A DNA stretch of 64,000 bases, taken from assembly GCF_001517085.1 (NCBI RefSeq), contig NZ_LRAC01000007.1, positions 1-64,000 on the forward strand, read 5' to 3'. Positions 43,397 to 51,915 of the stretch are shown here, one piece after another. The notes under the pieces are model-generated. The model saw only the letters and a program-made list of their open reading frames with translations, did no database searches and was not told the DNA's origin. The first letter of the stretch is position 1, and each line of letters opens with the position of its first letter. Origin of the DNA: Paenibacillus sp. DMB5. Lineage in GTDB: Bacteria; Bacillota; Bacilli; Paenibacillales; Paenibacillaceae. The translations under genes and the position numbers were made by a program.

Positions 43397-45004
43397 ATGA
43401 AGCATACTTTGGAGAGCGGTTTACACTTACATTACGAATATAAAGAGGCTAAACAGGCTCACGAAAATACCCGGACACTTGTCCTGATTCACGGGATGGG
43501 CTTTGACCTGACCTCCTGGGACCGGATCCTTCCCTATATGGAAGATGAATTCCATCTGCTTAGATACGATTTCCGCGGACACGGACAAAGCGGCATAGAC
43601 AGCATTGACCCGTCCAAGCTGGCCTGGATCTATGTAGAACATCTGGACAGTCTGCTGCGCCGGCTCGGGATTGAACAATTTGATATCATCTCCCACGGTG
43701 CTGGAAGCATTATTGGCCTCTACTATACCAAAGTATATCCTGCAAAAGTACGCAGCAACGTCATGCTGTCACTGCCGTTATTCAATTCAAGCAGCACTGC
43801 CGGCAAATATGCAGACTACCGCAAAAATCTGCTGAAGCATCAGTCCATGAGTGCCCTGGCCGGCCATGTCGTTCCGAATGCAACGCTTTTTCAGCCTGGA
43901 ACACCGGAAATTGACAGGCTGTATGCAGCATTTGCCAGAGTAAGCTTTGACAGCTATATTGAGCTGTTGGATTTTTTTGCGGGGGCCCACGACGAGATCA
44001 TGGAGATGTTCAAAAAGCATACAGGACCTCTGCTTCTGCTGACAGGAGAGCGCGATCCGATGTACCCGCCGTATCTGTCCGGCCTGATTGCCTCGGCGAA
44101 TCCGAACTGCCGCTTTATGACAGTCTACAATGCATCCAACATGCTGTTTTATGACCAGCCGGAGGAGACATATAAGCAAATCCGGATGTTTTTTGACACG
44201 GAGACAAGTAACAGGGCACCGCTTGACCCTTATTTATTGGAGCTGCATTCCGATTTTATCGGACTGGTAAACGGGGAGCTGCAGCTTGATGAAACTGCTG
44301 TCCCTGCTGCTCCTGTTGTCCGGCTAAAGGTAACGCTGCTGAAATCTTTTCAAGTCTTCCTTGATGATACGCAGGTGCTGGGCGGCTGGGGAAGAAGAAG
44401 CGCCAAAGAGCTGCTGATTTACCTGCTGCTGCACCCGGCCGCTGCCCGGGACCAGCTGTGCGAGGACCTCTGGAAGGACATGGAGAACACAAAGGCCCGG
44501 AACCAGCTTCGTGTCTGCCTGAATCATCTGAAGCACCTGTTTAATAATGAAGAAACTCAGCTGCTGTACAGTGACAACCAGCAGATTTCACTGATGGCCC
44601 CAGTAGACTGTGACCTGCTGACCCTGCTGGAGAATACCAGGCTGGCGGTCAAGGAAACAGACCCTGTACGTAAAGACAGCCTGATCCAGGATATCTTCCA
44701 GCAAGTTGATGATGAGCTTTTCCGGAATCTGGATCAGGACTGGAATCTGAATCTGCGGTCCCGTCTGGAGATCGATCTGGTTGCTCTGGCCCATTATCAG
44801 GCTGATGTGCTGGCTAAACTTGGTAAATATACAAGTGCAATCGCCTGCCTGAAATATGTCGTCCTGTTCAATCCGGAAGAGTATGATGCCTATGAACGGA
44901 TTGCAGTACTATATGAGCTGAACCAGCAGAAACAGGAAGCCAAGACATGGCGCAGCAAGCTGGCCATTCTGCAGTCTGCGTCAGAGAAGCCTGGATCCCG
45001 GTAG
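43397..45004 (+). CDS. Alpha/beta hydrolase-like domain fused to a SARP/BTAD-type regulator
   Basis: A 535-residue fusion. Residues about 1-270 have the alpha/beta hydrolase fold (LVLIHGMGFDLTSWDRI, YDFRGHGQSGID), but the nucleophile motif reads SHGAG (99-103), with Gly101 where Ser is expected. The catalytic His position (NASNMLF, about 248) has Asn, while the Asp (GERD, 220) remains. Residues about 308-400 resemble an OmpR/SARP-type winged helix (RRSAKELLIYLLLHPAAARDQL), and 405-530 a BTAD-like helical repeat region. The design suggests a ligand-sensing receptor that regulates transcription, not an enzyme. It is convergent with a ketosynthase gene (45021-46211). AGAGGAG precedes the ATG. 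Function unproven. Confidence 0.75.
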   Translation: MKHTLESGLHLHYEYKEAKQAHENTRTLVLIHGMGFDLTSWDRILPYMEDEFHLLRYDFRGHGQSGIDSIDPSKLAWIYVEHLDSLLRRLGIEQFDIISHGAGSIIGLYYTKVYPAKVRSNVMLSLPLFNSSSTAGKYADYRKNLLKHQSMSALAGHVVPNATLFQPGTPEIDRLYAAFARVSFDSYIELLDFFAGAHDEIMEMFKKHTGPLLLLTGERDPMYPPYLSGLIASANPNCRFMTVYNASNMLFYDQPEETYKQIRMFFDTETSNRAPLDPYLLELHSDFIGLVNGELQLDETAVPAAPVVRLKVTLLKSFQVFLDDTQVLGGWGRRSAKELLIYLLLHPAAARDQLCEDLWKDMENTKARNQLRVCLNHLKHLFNNEETQLLYSDNQQISLMAPVDCDLLTLLENTRLAVKETDPVRKDSLIQDIFQQVDDELFRNLDQDWNLNLRSRLEIDLVALAHYQADVLAKLGKYTSAIACLKYVVLFNPEEYDAYERIAVLYELNQQKQEAKTWRSKLAILQSASEKPGSR

Positions 45005-45020
45005 TCCGGCTGGGTTCGGC

Positions 45021-46211
45021 TCAGGTTCTCGTCAAAAACACGCTTGCATTATTGCCGCCGTAACCGTGGCTGGTAATCAGCACTTTAGCGGATGGCTGCA
45101 GCAGGGTCTCCGTTATTAGCGGAAGATGCTCATACCCTGACTGGTCCGTACGGATCGTCCGGGGGATGAACTGCTCCCGGAACCCAAGCAGCGATGCAAT
45201 AATCTGTGCAGGCCCGCTTACACTGAACGGATGCCCGATCAGCCCCTTGACCGAGGTCAGGGGAACCTTGTGATGGAACACATCCTGCGAGACAATGCCC
45301 TCAATGCTGTCATTGGGGGCATAACCGAGAGCCTGACTGTTGTAATAATCCGGTATCCTTCCGCCCAGCACACGGCTTACAACCTGCTTCATTCTTTTGC
45401 CCGCCGGATCGTACCCGTTTACCGATTTACCGTCGTTGTTAGTTGCAATTGCATCAATATACCCGTAGATCACTGCTTGCCGGGCTTTCGCATGCTCTTC
45501 TGTTTCCAGAACCAGAACCGCGGCTCCTTCCGATAAAATAAAACCCTTGCTCTTTTTGCTGAAAGGTGCACCAGCCGTCTCCGCCTGCTGATTGAACGGC
45601 AATGCGCGCAGTTTACCAAAACCGAAGACGGTTACTTTGTTGTTGCTGCTGTCAGCTGCACCGACAATTGCCGTATTGATCCGGCCGTTTTGCAGATACA
45701 TCACTGCATCCTCTATAGCTTCTATACCGGCAGTGCAGCCGGTGGTCACCGTTTTGGTAATTCCATTCAGCTGAAAATAGCCCGCAACCGCCGAGGCCAG
45801 ACTGTGATAGTGCACCAGTCCGCAGCAGTAGACCGGCATTCCCTTGAACTGATCCCCGGAAGAAAGTCTGACCATCTCCTCAAGTTCTGTGGTCCCTCCC
45901 ATTGTTGTTCCCATAAATATTCCTGCAGTTGTCTCTGGATCTTTAAGGTCCAGCTGTGACATTTCGAGCGCTTCCGTAAGGGTGCTGATCGCAAGTTTGG
46001 CTATCCGCGGCAGCACCCGTTACTGCTTCTCATCCAATAAGCCGAGAGGCTGTTTAACTTCACCAATCGTAAGCAAAGCCCCGTCAGGGGTAAGATCCTT
46101 CCGCACTGTAAACTTATAATTTCCGCTTAGCAGATTCTGCAGCAGTTCATCACAATTCTCACCATTAGGCACCTTAACCCCAAACCCGGTTACAGCTATA
46201 CGCTGCTTCAT
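45021..46211 (-). pseudogene. Beta-ketoacyl synthase (FabF-like), interrupted by an in-frame stop
   Basis: Thiolase-fold condensing enzyme. From ATG 46211 the frame reads MKQRIAVTGFGVKVPNGENC and is interrupted by TAA at 46020-46022 after LLDEKQ. The same frame continues past the stop (RVLPRIAKLAISTLTEAL) to 45021. The active-site Cys (TTGCTAGIEA, about 159) and the His in GHPFSVSGPA (about 327) are present, but the second catalytic His (before FIPRT) appears replaced, so decarboxylation may be altered. Without readthrough, a GTG at 46016 could restart translation but would lose the first 64 residues. No acyl carrier protein or reductase genes are nearby. Convergent with the dead-hydrolase/SARP gene. 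Confidence 0.75.
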
Positions 46212-46258
46212 CCTAATTCACCCTTTTTCCCGGAGAATAATTTTATTAGGGAACCACG

Positions 46259-46336
46259 CCAAAAAGAGCTTTCGCCGCTTGCCAGATCCGGGATCTGGCT
46301 GATCAGAATCTTAAGCAAACGGTTAAAGCTCTTTTC
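46259..46336 (-). terminator. Terminator after the ene-reductase gene
   Basis: AAAAGAGCTTT (46262-46272) pairs with AAAGCTCTTTT (46325-46335); an inner stem GCCAGATC/GATCTGGC sits within. T5 follows on the minus strand. Confidence 0.8.
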
Positions 46337-46380
46337 GCAGATGCTGTTATTCATTTCTGTTTATGCATTCAGTAAATAAG

Positions 46381-47475
46381 TCAGTTTAATGTTCGGGTTG
46401 CAGCCGGAGTAAACGGAATAATCTCTTCCTTTCGTCCGCTCTGTACTTTGACCGGCCACCCGGGGTCGCTGATTAGTGCTCTGCCTACAGCTACGAGATC
46501 AAATTCACCTTTCTCCAGCCGCTCTAACAGCCCATCGAGGTTATCCTCCTCATGCGGGTCGGCTGCACCGCCTGTAAATTCACTGTTCAGGCCTACAGAG
46601 CCTACGGTAATTACCGGTTTGCCGGTAATCTGCTTCGTCCAGCCGGCCAAGTTAAGCTCGGAGCCTTCGAACTCAGGCAGCCAGAAGCGGCGGGTAGAGC
46701 AGTGAAAAATATCTACGCCGGCATTGCTCAGCGGTGTCAGGAACCGGGCCAGCTCGTCCGGTGTACGGGCCAGCTTGGCCGTATAGTCGCCGCTCTTCCA
46801 CTGCGAGAACCGCAGCACGATCGGGAAATCCGGACCCACTGCACGGCGGCAGGCGTCAATAATTTCGACGGCAAAAGTCGTACGGGCTTCCAGATCACCA
46901 CCGTACTCATCTGTGCGCTGATTGGTCTTCTCCCAGAAGAACTGGTCGATCAGATAGCCATGCGCCCCGTGCAGCTCGATGCCGTCAAAGCCGATTCGCT
47001 TAGCATCCGCTGCCGCTTGCGCGAAGGCTGCAACAATGCCGTCGATCTGCTGCTTGGTCATCGGCTCTGTCAGTGGCTCGCCCGAGAGGCTCAGCCCGGA
47101 CGGCCCGACCGGAAGCGCATCCGCATTCGGAAGATCGCCGATGGAACGGGCCATGCCGACATGCCAGAGCTGCGGAATGATTTTGCCTCCGGCTGCGTGG
47201 ACTTCCCTGACTACTTCAGCCCAGCCTGCAAGCGGGGCCTCGCCATGGAAATTCGGGATGCTAGGATGACTGACAGCTGCCGGGTGGTTGATAGCTGTAC
47301 CTTCGGTGACAATCAGCCCTACTCCGCCCTCTGCCCGTTTACGGTAATAGGCAGCCACATCAGGACCGGGCACACCTTCCGGCGAAAAAGCACGGGTCAT
47401 TGGAGCCATTACAATCCGGTTATCAAGGGACAGCGTTCCTGCCTGAAAAGGAGTAAACAATAGGTCTGTGTTCAT
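46381..47475 (-). CDS. Old yellow enzyme family ene-reductase (NADH:flavin oxidoreductase)
   Basis: FMN enzyme that reduces activated C=C bonds of enones and similar electrophiles. In 364 residues: RIVMAPMTRAFSPEGVPGPD (FMN phosphate and N-terminal barrel), PQLWHVGM, the active-site HGAHGYLIDQFFW (about 183-195, His-x-x-His), and GGDLEARTTF. DPGWPVKVQSG closes the barrel. It is close to NemA/12-oxophytodienoate reductase-like proteins. GGAGG lies before the ATG. A 31-bp palindrome upstream is probably its operator. Confidence 0.92.
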   Translation of the reverse strand: MNTDLLFTPFQAGTLSLDNRIVMAPMTRAFSPEGVPGPDVAAYYRKRAEGGVGLIVTEGTAINHPAAVSHPSIPNFHGEAPLAGWAEVVREVHAAGGKIIPQLWHVGMARSIGDLPNADALPVGPSGLSLSGEPLTEPMTKQQIDGIVAAFAQAAADAKRIGFDGIELHGAHGYLIDQFFWEKTNQRTDEYGGDLEARTTFAVEIIDACRRAVGPDFPIVLRFSQWKSGDYTAKLARTPDELARFLTPLSNAGVDIFHCSTRRFWLPEFEGSELNLAGWTKQITGKPVITVGSVGLNSEFTGGAADPHEEDNLDGLLERLEKGEFDLVAVGRALISDPGWPVKVQSGRKEEIIPFTPAATRTLN

Positions 47476-47491
47476 ATCGGTCCTCCATTAC

Positions 47492-47522
47492 ATAATATAA
47501 TTACTTTAAGTAAGTATATTAT
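47492..47522. promoter_or_regulatory. Near-perfect 31-bp palindrome upstream of the ene-reductase
   Basis: Arms of 15 bases (14 of 15 matching) around one T, with core TTACTTTAAGTAA at 47501-47513. It lies 17 bases upstream of the gene. It contains AGTAAGTAT, also found in front of azoR. A likely HxlR- or MarR-type operator. Confidence 0.6.
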
Positions 47523-47655
47523 GATGGCTGGCGGGATCAAAAGCAAATGGCGCGTCAGAGCCGTATCTGAAGCGCTTATAGGTTGGCGGCTATACTGCCA
47601 GAGCAGCGTACCGGTTGGGGCCAGACTGCATGAGCGGGTCGGCCGCCGCGGATGA

Positions 47656-47891
47656 AATCAAAGGCATTTTTGCCTTTGATTTGGCCATTTCGGCCACCGG
47701 GGCTGGATTCAAAGGCATTTTTCCCTTTGATTTGGCCGTTTCGGCCACCGGGGCCGGAATCAAAGGCATTTTTGCCTTTGATTTGGCTATTTCCGCCACC
47801 TGGGCCGGAATCAAAGGCATTTTTGCCTTTGATTTGGCCGTTTCGGCCAGCATGGCTGGAATCAAAGGCATTTTTGCCTTTGATTTTTTTC
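47656..47891. repeat. Tandem array of five 51-bp units, each with a hairpin palindrome
   Basis: Units begin at 47656, 47707, 47758, 47809 and 47860 (exact 51-base spacing). Each starts with the palindrome AATCAAAGGCA-TTTT-TGCCTTTGATT (two arms of 11), and four carry GGCC-N5-GGCC. The last unit runs into T7, so it looks like an intrinsic terminator on the plus strand. Because 51 is a multiple of three, the minus strand and two plus-strand frames are open through the array; the minus frame would encode 17-residue repeats (IKGKNAFDSGPGGRNGQ). That frame starts with TTG inside the rha terminator T run and has no ribosome binding site, so I treat the array as DNA repeats. Confidence 0.85.
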
Positions 47892-47911
47892 AGCCCATCA
47901 AGCCAAGTAGA

Positions 47912-47950
47912 CAAAAAAAACGGACACCGCAGAAACTCTGCCCATGTCCG
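47912..47950 (-). terminator. Terminator of the rhamnose operon
   Basis: CGGACA (47921-47926) pairs with TGTCCG (47945-47950), inner GCAGA/TCTGC, followed by T8 on the minus strand. Confidence 0.85.
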
Positions 47951-47973
47951 GTTTTACTAATATAAATTAAATT

Positions 47974-48819
47974 CTATAAGTCCAGAACGCCTGCTTTTGG
48001 CGTTACGCGGAAAGCTGCAGCCAGATCAGCCAGCTGCTGGTCGGTAATCGTCTGTTTGATTTCTCTGCCGCCGATCAGGTTGTAGATAATGGCTGCTTTT
48101 TCGATCGTTTCTACCAGGCCGAATGTGGCGTCCATAGTCGCACCTGTCACGAAGATACCGTGCTGCGGCCAGATTACTACGCGGTAGTCCTTCATCTTGG
48201 CGGCTGTTGCACGGCCGATGTCGCTGCTGCCCGGAACCATCCAAGGGATAACGCCGATGCCGTCAGGGAATACAACCAGACATTCTGTGCACATTTCCCA
48301 GAGCGTCTTGGTAAATTTCAGTTCATCCAGATCATGGGTGAACGTCATAGCAATAACGTTGGTAGCGTGAGTGTGCAGAACAATGCGGTGCGTAGGATCA
48401 ACCTTCAGGCGTTCAATGTGGCTCATGAAGTGGGAAGCCAGCTCGCTTGTCGGTACAGCATTATTGCGCAAACCCCACAGCACTTCAACGCTCTCGCCGG
48501 TAGCGGATACGCGCAGTACACCAAGGTTAGCTTCCGGGTCTTTGATCACGTTGCGGAAGTATTTGCCGGAGCCTGTTACGATAAAGTATTTGCCTGCAAG
48601 CTCAGTTACAGGGAAAGTAAGCTGGATGGTGCGCAGCGGCTGACGGATATCAATGTACTTGGCTACTTCTTCTTCGTCCAGCAGATAGCTGATGTTGCCG
48701 CCGTTCAGCTCATCCCAGCCCAGGGACCACATGTGGTGGGTAATTTCGGACATTTCCTGGATAAAAGGTGCTTCTGTGCTGGCGATATAACCTTTGGTTT
48801 CAATAACTGAAGTACTCAT
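47974..48819 (-). CDS. rhaD: Rhamnulose-1-phosphate aldolase
   Basis: Zinc-dependent class II aldolase that splits L-rhamnulose 1-phosphate into DHAP and L-lactaldehyde. The 281-residue protein has [33 protein letters not shown] (zinc ligands, about 148-155), and [11 protein letters not shown]. Last gene of fucO-rhaB-rhaA-rhaD; a terminator follows. GGAGC precedes the ATG. Confidence 0.95.
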   Translation of the reverse strand: MSTSVIETKGYIASTEAPFIQEMSEITHHMWSLGWDELNGGNISYLLDEEEVAKYIDIRQPLRTIQLTFPVTELAGKYFIVTGSGKYFRNVIKDPEANLGVLRVSATGESVEVLWGLRNNAVPTSELASHFMSHIERLKVDPTHRIVLHTHATNVIAMTFTHDLDELKFTKTLWEMCTECLVVFPDGIGVIPWMVPGSSDIGRATAAKMKDYRVVIWPQHGIFVTGATMDATFGLVETIEKAAIIYNLIGGREIKQTITDQQLADLAAAFRVTPKAGVLDL

Positions 48820-48908
48820 ATATTTTCGCTCCTTTGAATGCAGATCTGTTGGTAGTAGATATGACGACCATTCAAAAACTCAATTTATTGTTTGTTACAC
48901 AAGTAGCC

Positions 48909-50165
48909 TTATCTAGCAGACAGTACTTCCTTTTCGTAAGTCTTCACTTCAGCCAGCCAGTTCTCGCGGACAGGTGTGTTCTGGGAAGCGCAGTAGTAAT
49001 CCCAGATTGCGCCGAACGGGTAGGACTTGAATTCTTCTACCAGTGCCAGGCGGGAAGTGTAGTCGCCTTCCAGCTCGATCTTCTTCAGCTCGGCAACAGG
49101 CTCTAGCATAGCGCGCAGCAGCGCTTTGATGGTGTTGCGAGTTCCGATTACCCATGCAGCAACGTGGTTGATGCTGCCATCGAAGAAGTCCAGGCCGATG
49201 TTCGTACGCGGCAGCAGATCTCCGCGGACCAGCTCACGGGCGATTTCCAGCAGCTCATCGTCCATTGTTACTACGTGGTCACTATCCCAGCGTACCGGTC
49301 TGCTCACATGCAGCAGCAGCTGCTCACTGAACATCAGGATCGAGGACAGTTTGTTCGAGATGACTTCTGTCGGGTGGAAATGTCCGGCGTCAAGGCAGAT
49401 TGCTTTGCCGCGGGTCATTCCATAGCCCATGTAGAATTCATGCGACCCTACAACATAGCTCTCGGAACCGATGCCGAACAGCTTGCTCTCTACTGCATCG
49501 ATGTTGTATTGCGGGTCAATCTCTTCACTGAACACTTCATCCAGTGCATCACGCAGGCGTGCACGCGGAGCCAGGCGGTCAACCGGAGTATCCTTGTAGC
49601 CATCCGGTACCCAGAAGTTTGTTACGCAAGGCTGTCCCAGCTCGCGGCCGAACGATTCGGCGATTTTGCGGGAAGCTTTACAGTGCTTGATCCAGAAATT
49701 GCGGATCTCCTCATCAGCATGGCTCAGTGTGAAGCCGTCTGCCGCTTTAGGATGGGAGAAGCAGGTCGGGTTGAAATCCAGGCCCAGTCCCTGTTCTTTA
49801 GCCCACTCTACCCAGTTAGCGAAATGGCGCGGCTCCAGCTCATCCAGATCCACCTTTTCGTCTGTATCTGCATAGATGGCATGCAGGTTGACCTTGTGTT
49901 TACCCGGAATCAGCGACAATGCCTTCTCCAGATCCTTGCGGAGCTCATCCGGTGTACCGGCGCGTCCAGGATAGCTGCCGGTTACAGCGATACCGCCGCT
50001 CAGCTCCTTGTCCTTGAACAGGAAGCCCTGTACATCGTCCCCCTGCCAGCAGTGAAGGGAAATCTTGATCTCTGCCAGCTTTTCCAATACTTCATCCACG
50101 TTGATGCCGTGGGCTGCATATAATTTCTTCGCTTCGTTATAGCTGTTGATGATGCTCTGATCCAT
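48909..50165 (-). CDS. rhaA: L-rhamnose isomerase
   Basis: Isomerises L-rhamnose to L-rhamnulose. The 418-residue protein shows [60 protein letters not shown] (metal site) and [20 protein letters not shown], all family blocks. AGGAGG precedes the ATG. A 66-bp tandem repeat separates it from rhaB. Confidence 0.96.
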   Translation of the reverse strand: MDQSIINSYNEAKKLYAAHGINVDEVLEKLAEIKISLHCWQGDDVQGFLFKDKELSGGIAVTGSYPGRAGTPDELRKDLEKALSLIPGKHKVNLHAIYADTDEKVDLDELEPRHFANWVEWAKEQGLGLDFNPTCFSHPKAADGFTLSHADEEIRNFWIKHCKASRKIAESFGRELGQPCVTNFWVPDGYKDTPVDRLAPRARLRDALDEVFSEEIDPQYNIDAVESKLFGIGSESYVVGSHEFYMGYGMTRGKAICLDAGHFHPTEVISNKLSSILMFSEQLLLHVSRPVRWDSDHVVTMDDELLEIARELVRGDLLPRTNIGLDFFDGSINHVAAWVIGTRNTIKALLRAMLEPVAELKKIELEGDYTSRLALVEEFKSYPFGAIWDYYCASQNTPVRENWLAEVKTYEKEVLSAR

Positions 50166-50183
50166 GTTGGGGTCCTCCTAAAA

Positions 50184-50401
50184 GTTTTGTGTGAGCATCT
50201 GCTCCATTGATTTTGCTTCGGACAAAACTGACTTCGAAAGCATACGCTTAGTTTTGTGAGCATCTGCTCCATCTGATTCTACTTCGTACAAAACTGACTT
50301 CGGAAGCATGTGCTTAGTTTTGTGAGCATCTGCTCCATTGATTTTGCTGCGGACAAAACTGACTTCGGAAGCATATGCTTAGTTTTGTGAGCATCTGCTC
50401 T
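50184..50401. repeat. 66-bp tandem repeat between rhaB and rhaA
   Basis: Copies start at 50184, 50251, 50317 and (partial) 50382, spaced 65-67 bases. Each contains GTTTTGT ... ACAAAAC (inverted), GAGCA-TC-TGCTC and AGCATATGCT-like palindromes. In the mRNA, repeated hairpins would lie in the rhaB-rhaA spacer and might affect processing or the ratio of the two proteins. Confidence 0.85.
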
Positions 50402-50412
50402 ACACTTCTTAT

Positions 50413-51885
50413 CTATTGGCTGCCGCCTGCAGAACCTGCATGCAGGGCTTCCCAGCGGGCCAGCAGGGCCTCATTCTGCGGAAGCGGGCGCGGCAGGTAA
50501 GACTGTATCTTAAAGGACTTGCCGATGATCGTCCGGGCTTCGCGGATATCCGCAACTTCTCCGGTGTGAATCAGCTGGATTGCGAGATTGCCAAGCGCTG
50601 TCGATTCCGTAGGTCCAGCCAGTACCTCACGGCCGATGATATCGGCTGTAAGCTGGCACAGCAGTGTGTTGTTCGCACCGCCGCCGACGATCTGCAGCAC
50701 CTCTACCGGTCTGCCGGTCAGCTGCTCCAGCTCGCCCAGATAGCTGCGGTACGAGAGTGCCAGGCTGTCGAAAATGCAGCGGGCAAGCTCGCCCGGCGTT
50801 TGCGGGACAGGCTGGCCGCTCTCTGCACAGGCAAGGCGGATCTCTTCAATCATGTTGTCCGGATTCAGGAACCGCGGATCGTTGCACGGAATCAGGCTGC
50901 GGTACCCCTCAGCTTCTGCGGCAAGCTCAGCCAGTTCAGCGAAGCTGTAACGCTCTCCGTCCAGTCTGCGTACCTCCTGGATCAGCCAAAGTCCCATAAT
51001 ATTCTTGAGGAAACGGTAGGTTCCAAAAGCGCCCCACTCATTTGTGTAATTCGCCTGCATTGCTGCCTCTGTATTAACCGGATGATCCAGCTCAACACCG
51101 AGCAGCGACCATGTTCCGCTGCTGATGTAAGCAGCAGACCGGTCATCCTGCACAGGCACACCCAGTACGGCTGAAGCCGTATCATGCGTAGCTGCGCAGA
51201 TGAGTTCACAGTCCGGCAGGTCATACTGTTGCTTCAGCTCATCCTTGATGCTGCCAAGCACTTCGCCGGGCTCGGTAAGCGGGGCGAACTGCTCTCTTCT
51301 CAGCTTAAGCAGGGACAGCAGCTCTGCATCGTATTCTCGCTCTGCAAGATTCAGCAGCTGCGTGGTCGAGGCATTGGTTACTTCGTTGATCTTGCGGCCG
51401 GACAATCTGTAGTAGAGATAATCCGGGACAAGCAGAATCTGATCAGCTGCAGCCAGCTCTTTAGCGTCATGAGCATACAACTGGTATAAAGTATTAAAAG
51501 TTAATTGCTGGATACCGGTTTTGGCGTATACCTTATCCGGCGAGATCAGCTTGGCTACTTCCTCCATTACCCCGTCAGTCCGGCGGTCACGGTAGGCATA
51601 TACCTCCTGAAGCCGGTTACCCTCAGCATCCAGCAGCACATAATCCACAGCCCAGGTATCAATCCCCAGAGTGCATTTGGTTATGCCGGCTGCTTTGGCC
51701 TTTTGCAGGCCGCGCAGAATTTCTTCAAATAAATAATCAATGTCCCAGAAACAGGAGCCGTCACGTTCGGTGAAACCGTTGCTGAAACGGTGAATTTCCT
51801 CCAGCGAGAGACTTCCGTCTGCAATGGTGCCGAGCACAAGCCGCCCGCTGGAGGCGCCGATATCGACGGCGATATGATAGTTCAT
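50413..51885 (-). CDS. rhaB: Rhamnulokinase
   Basis: Phosphorylates L-rhamnulose at C1 with ATP. FGGY family kinase of 490 residues: AVDIGASSGRLVLG (N-terminal phosphate loop), TLGIDTWAVDYVLLD, AATHDTASAVLGVP (catalytic Asp), SSGTWSLLGVE, and VGGGANNTLLCQLTADIIG (adenosine site). I chose ATG at 51885 after GAGGAG; five upstream codons are unlikely to be translated. Confidence 0.95.
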   Translation of the reverse strand: MNYHIAVDIGASSGRLVLGTIADGSLSLEEIHRFSNGFTERDGSCFWDIDYLFEEILRGLQKAKAAGITKCTLGIDTWAVDYVLLDAEGNRLQEVYAYRDRRTDGVMEEVAKLISPDKVYAKTGIQQLTFNTLYQLYAHDAKELAAADQILLVPDYLYYRLSGRKINEVTNASTTQLLNLAEREYDAELLSLLKLRREQFAPLTEPGEVLGSIKDELKQQYDLPDCELICAATHDTASAVLGVPVQDDRSAAYISSGTWSLLGVELDHPVNTEAAMQANYTNEWGAFGTYRFLKNIMGLWLIQEVRRLDGERYSFAELAELAAEAEGYRSLIPCNDPRFLNPDNMIEEIRLACAESGQPVPQTPGELARCIFDSLALSYRSYLGELEQLTGRPVEVLQIVGGGANNTLLCQLTADIIGREVLAGPTESTALGNLAIQLIHTGEVADIREARTIIGKSFKIQSYLPRPLPQNEALLARWEALHAGSAGGSQ

Positions 51886-51915
51886 AGGGAATCTCCTCAT
51901 CTTAAGATTAATAAT

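Noticed and set aside
46552..47463. Plus-strand ORF of 303 codons opposite the ene-reductase
   Set aside because: The minus strand encodes a clear flavoenzyme; the opposite frame has no domain or ribosome binding site.
47576..47914. Minus-strand ORF of 112 codons with 17-residue repeats
   Set aside because: It has no ribosome binding site, its TTG start is inside the T run of the rha terminator, and two plus-strand frames are equally open. The 51-base unit alone explains the open frames, so I kept it as DNA repeats.
50184..50401. Tandem repeats considered as a CRISPR array
   Set aside because: The repeats are contiguous, with no unique spacers, and no cas genes are in the window. The same holds for 47656-47891.
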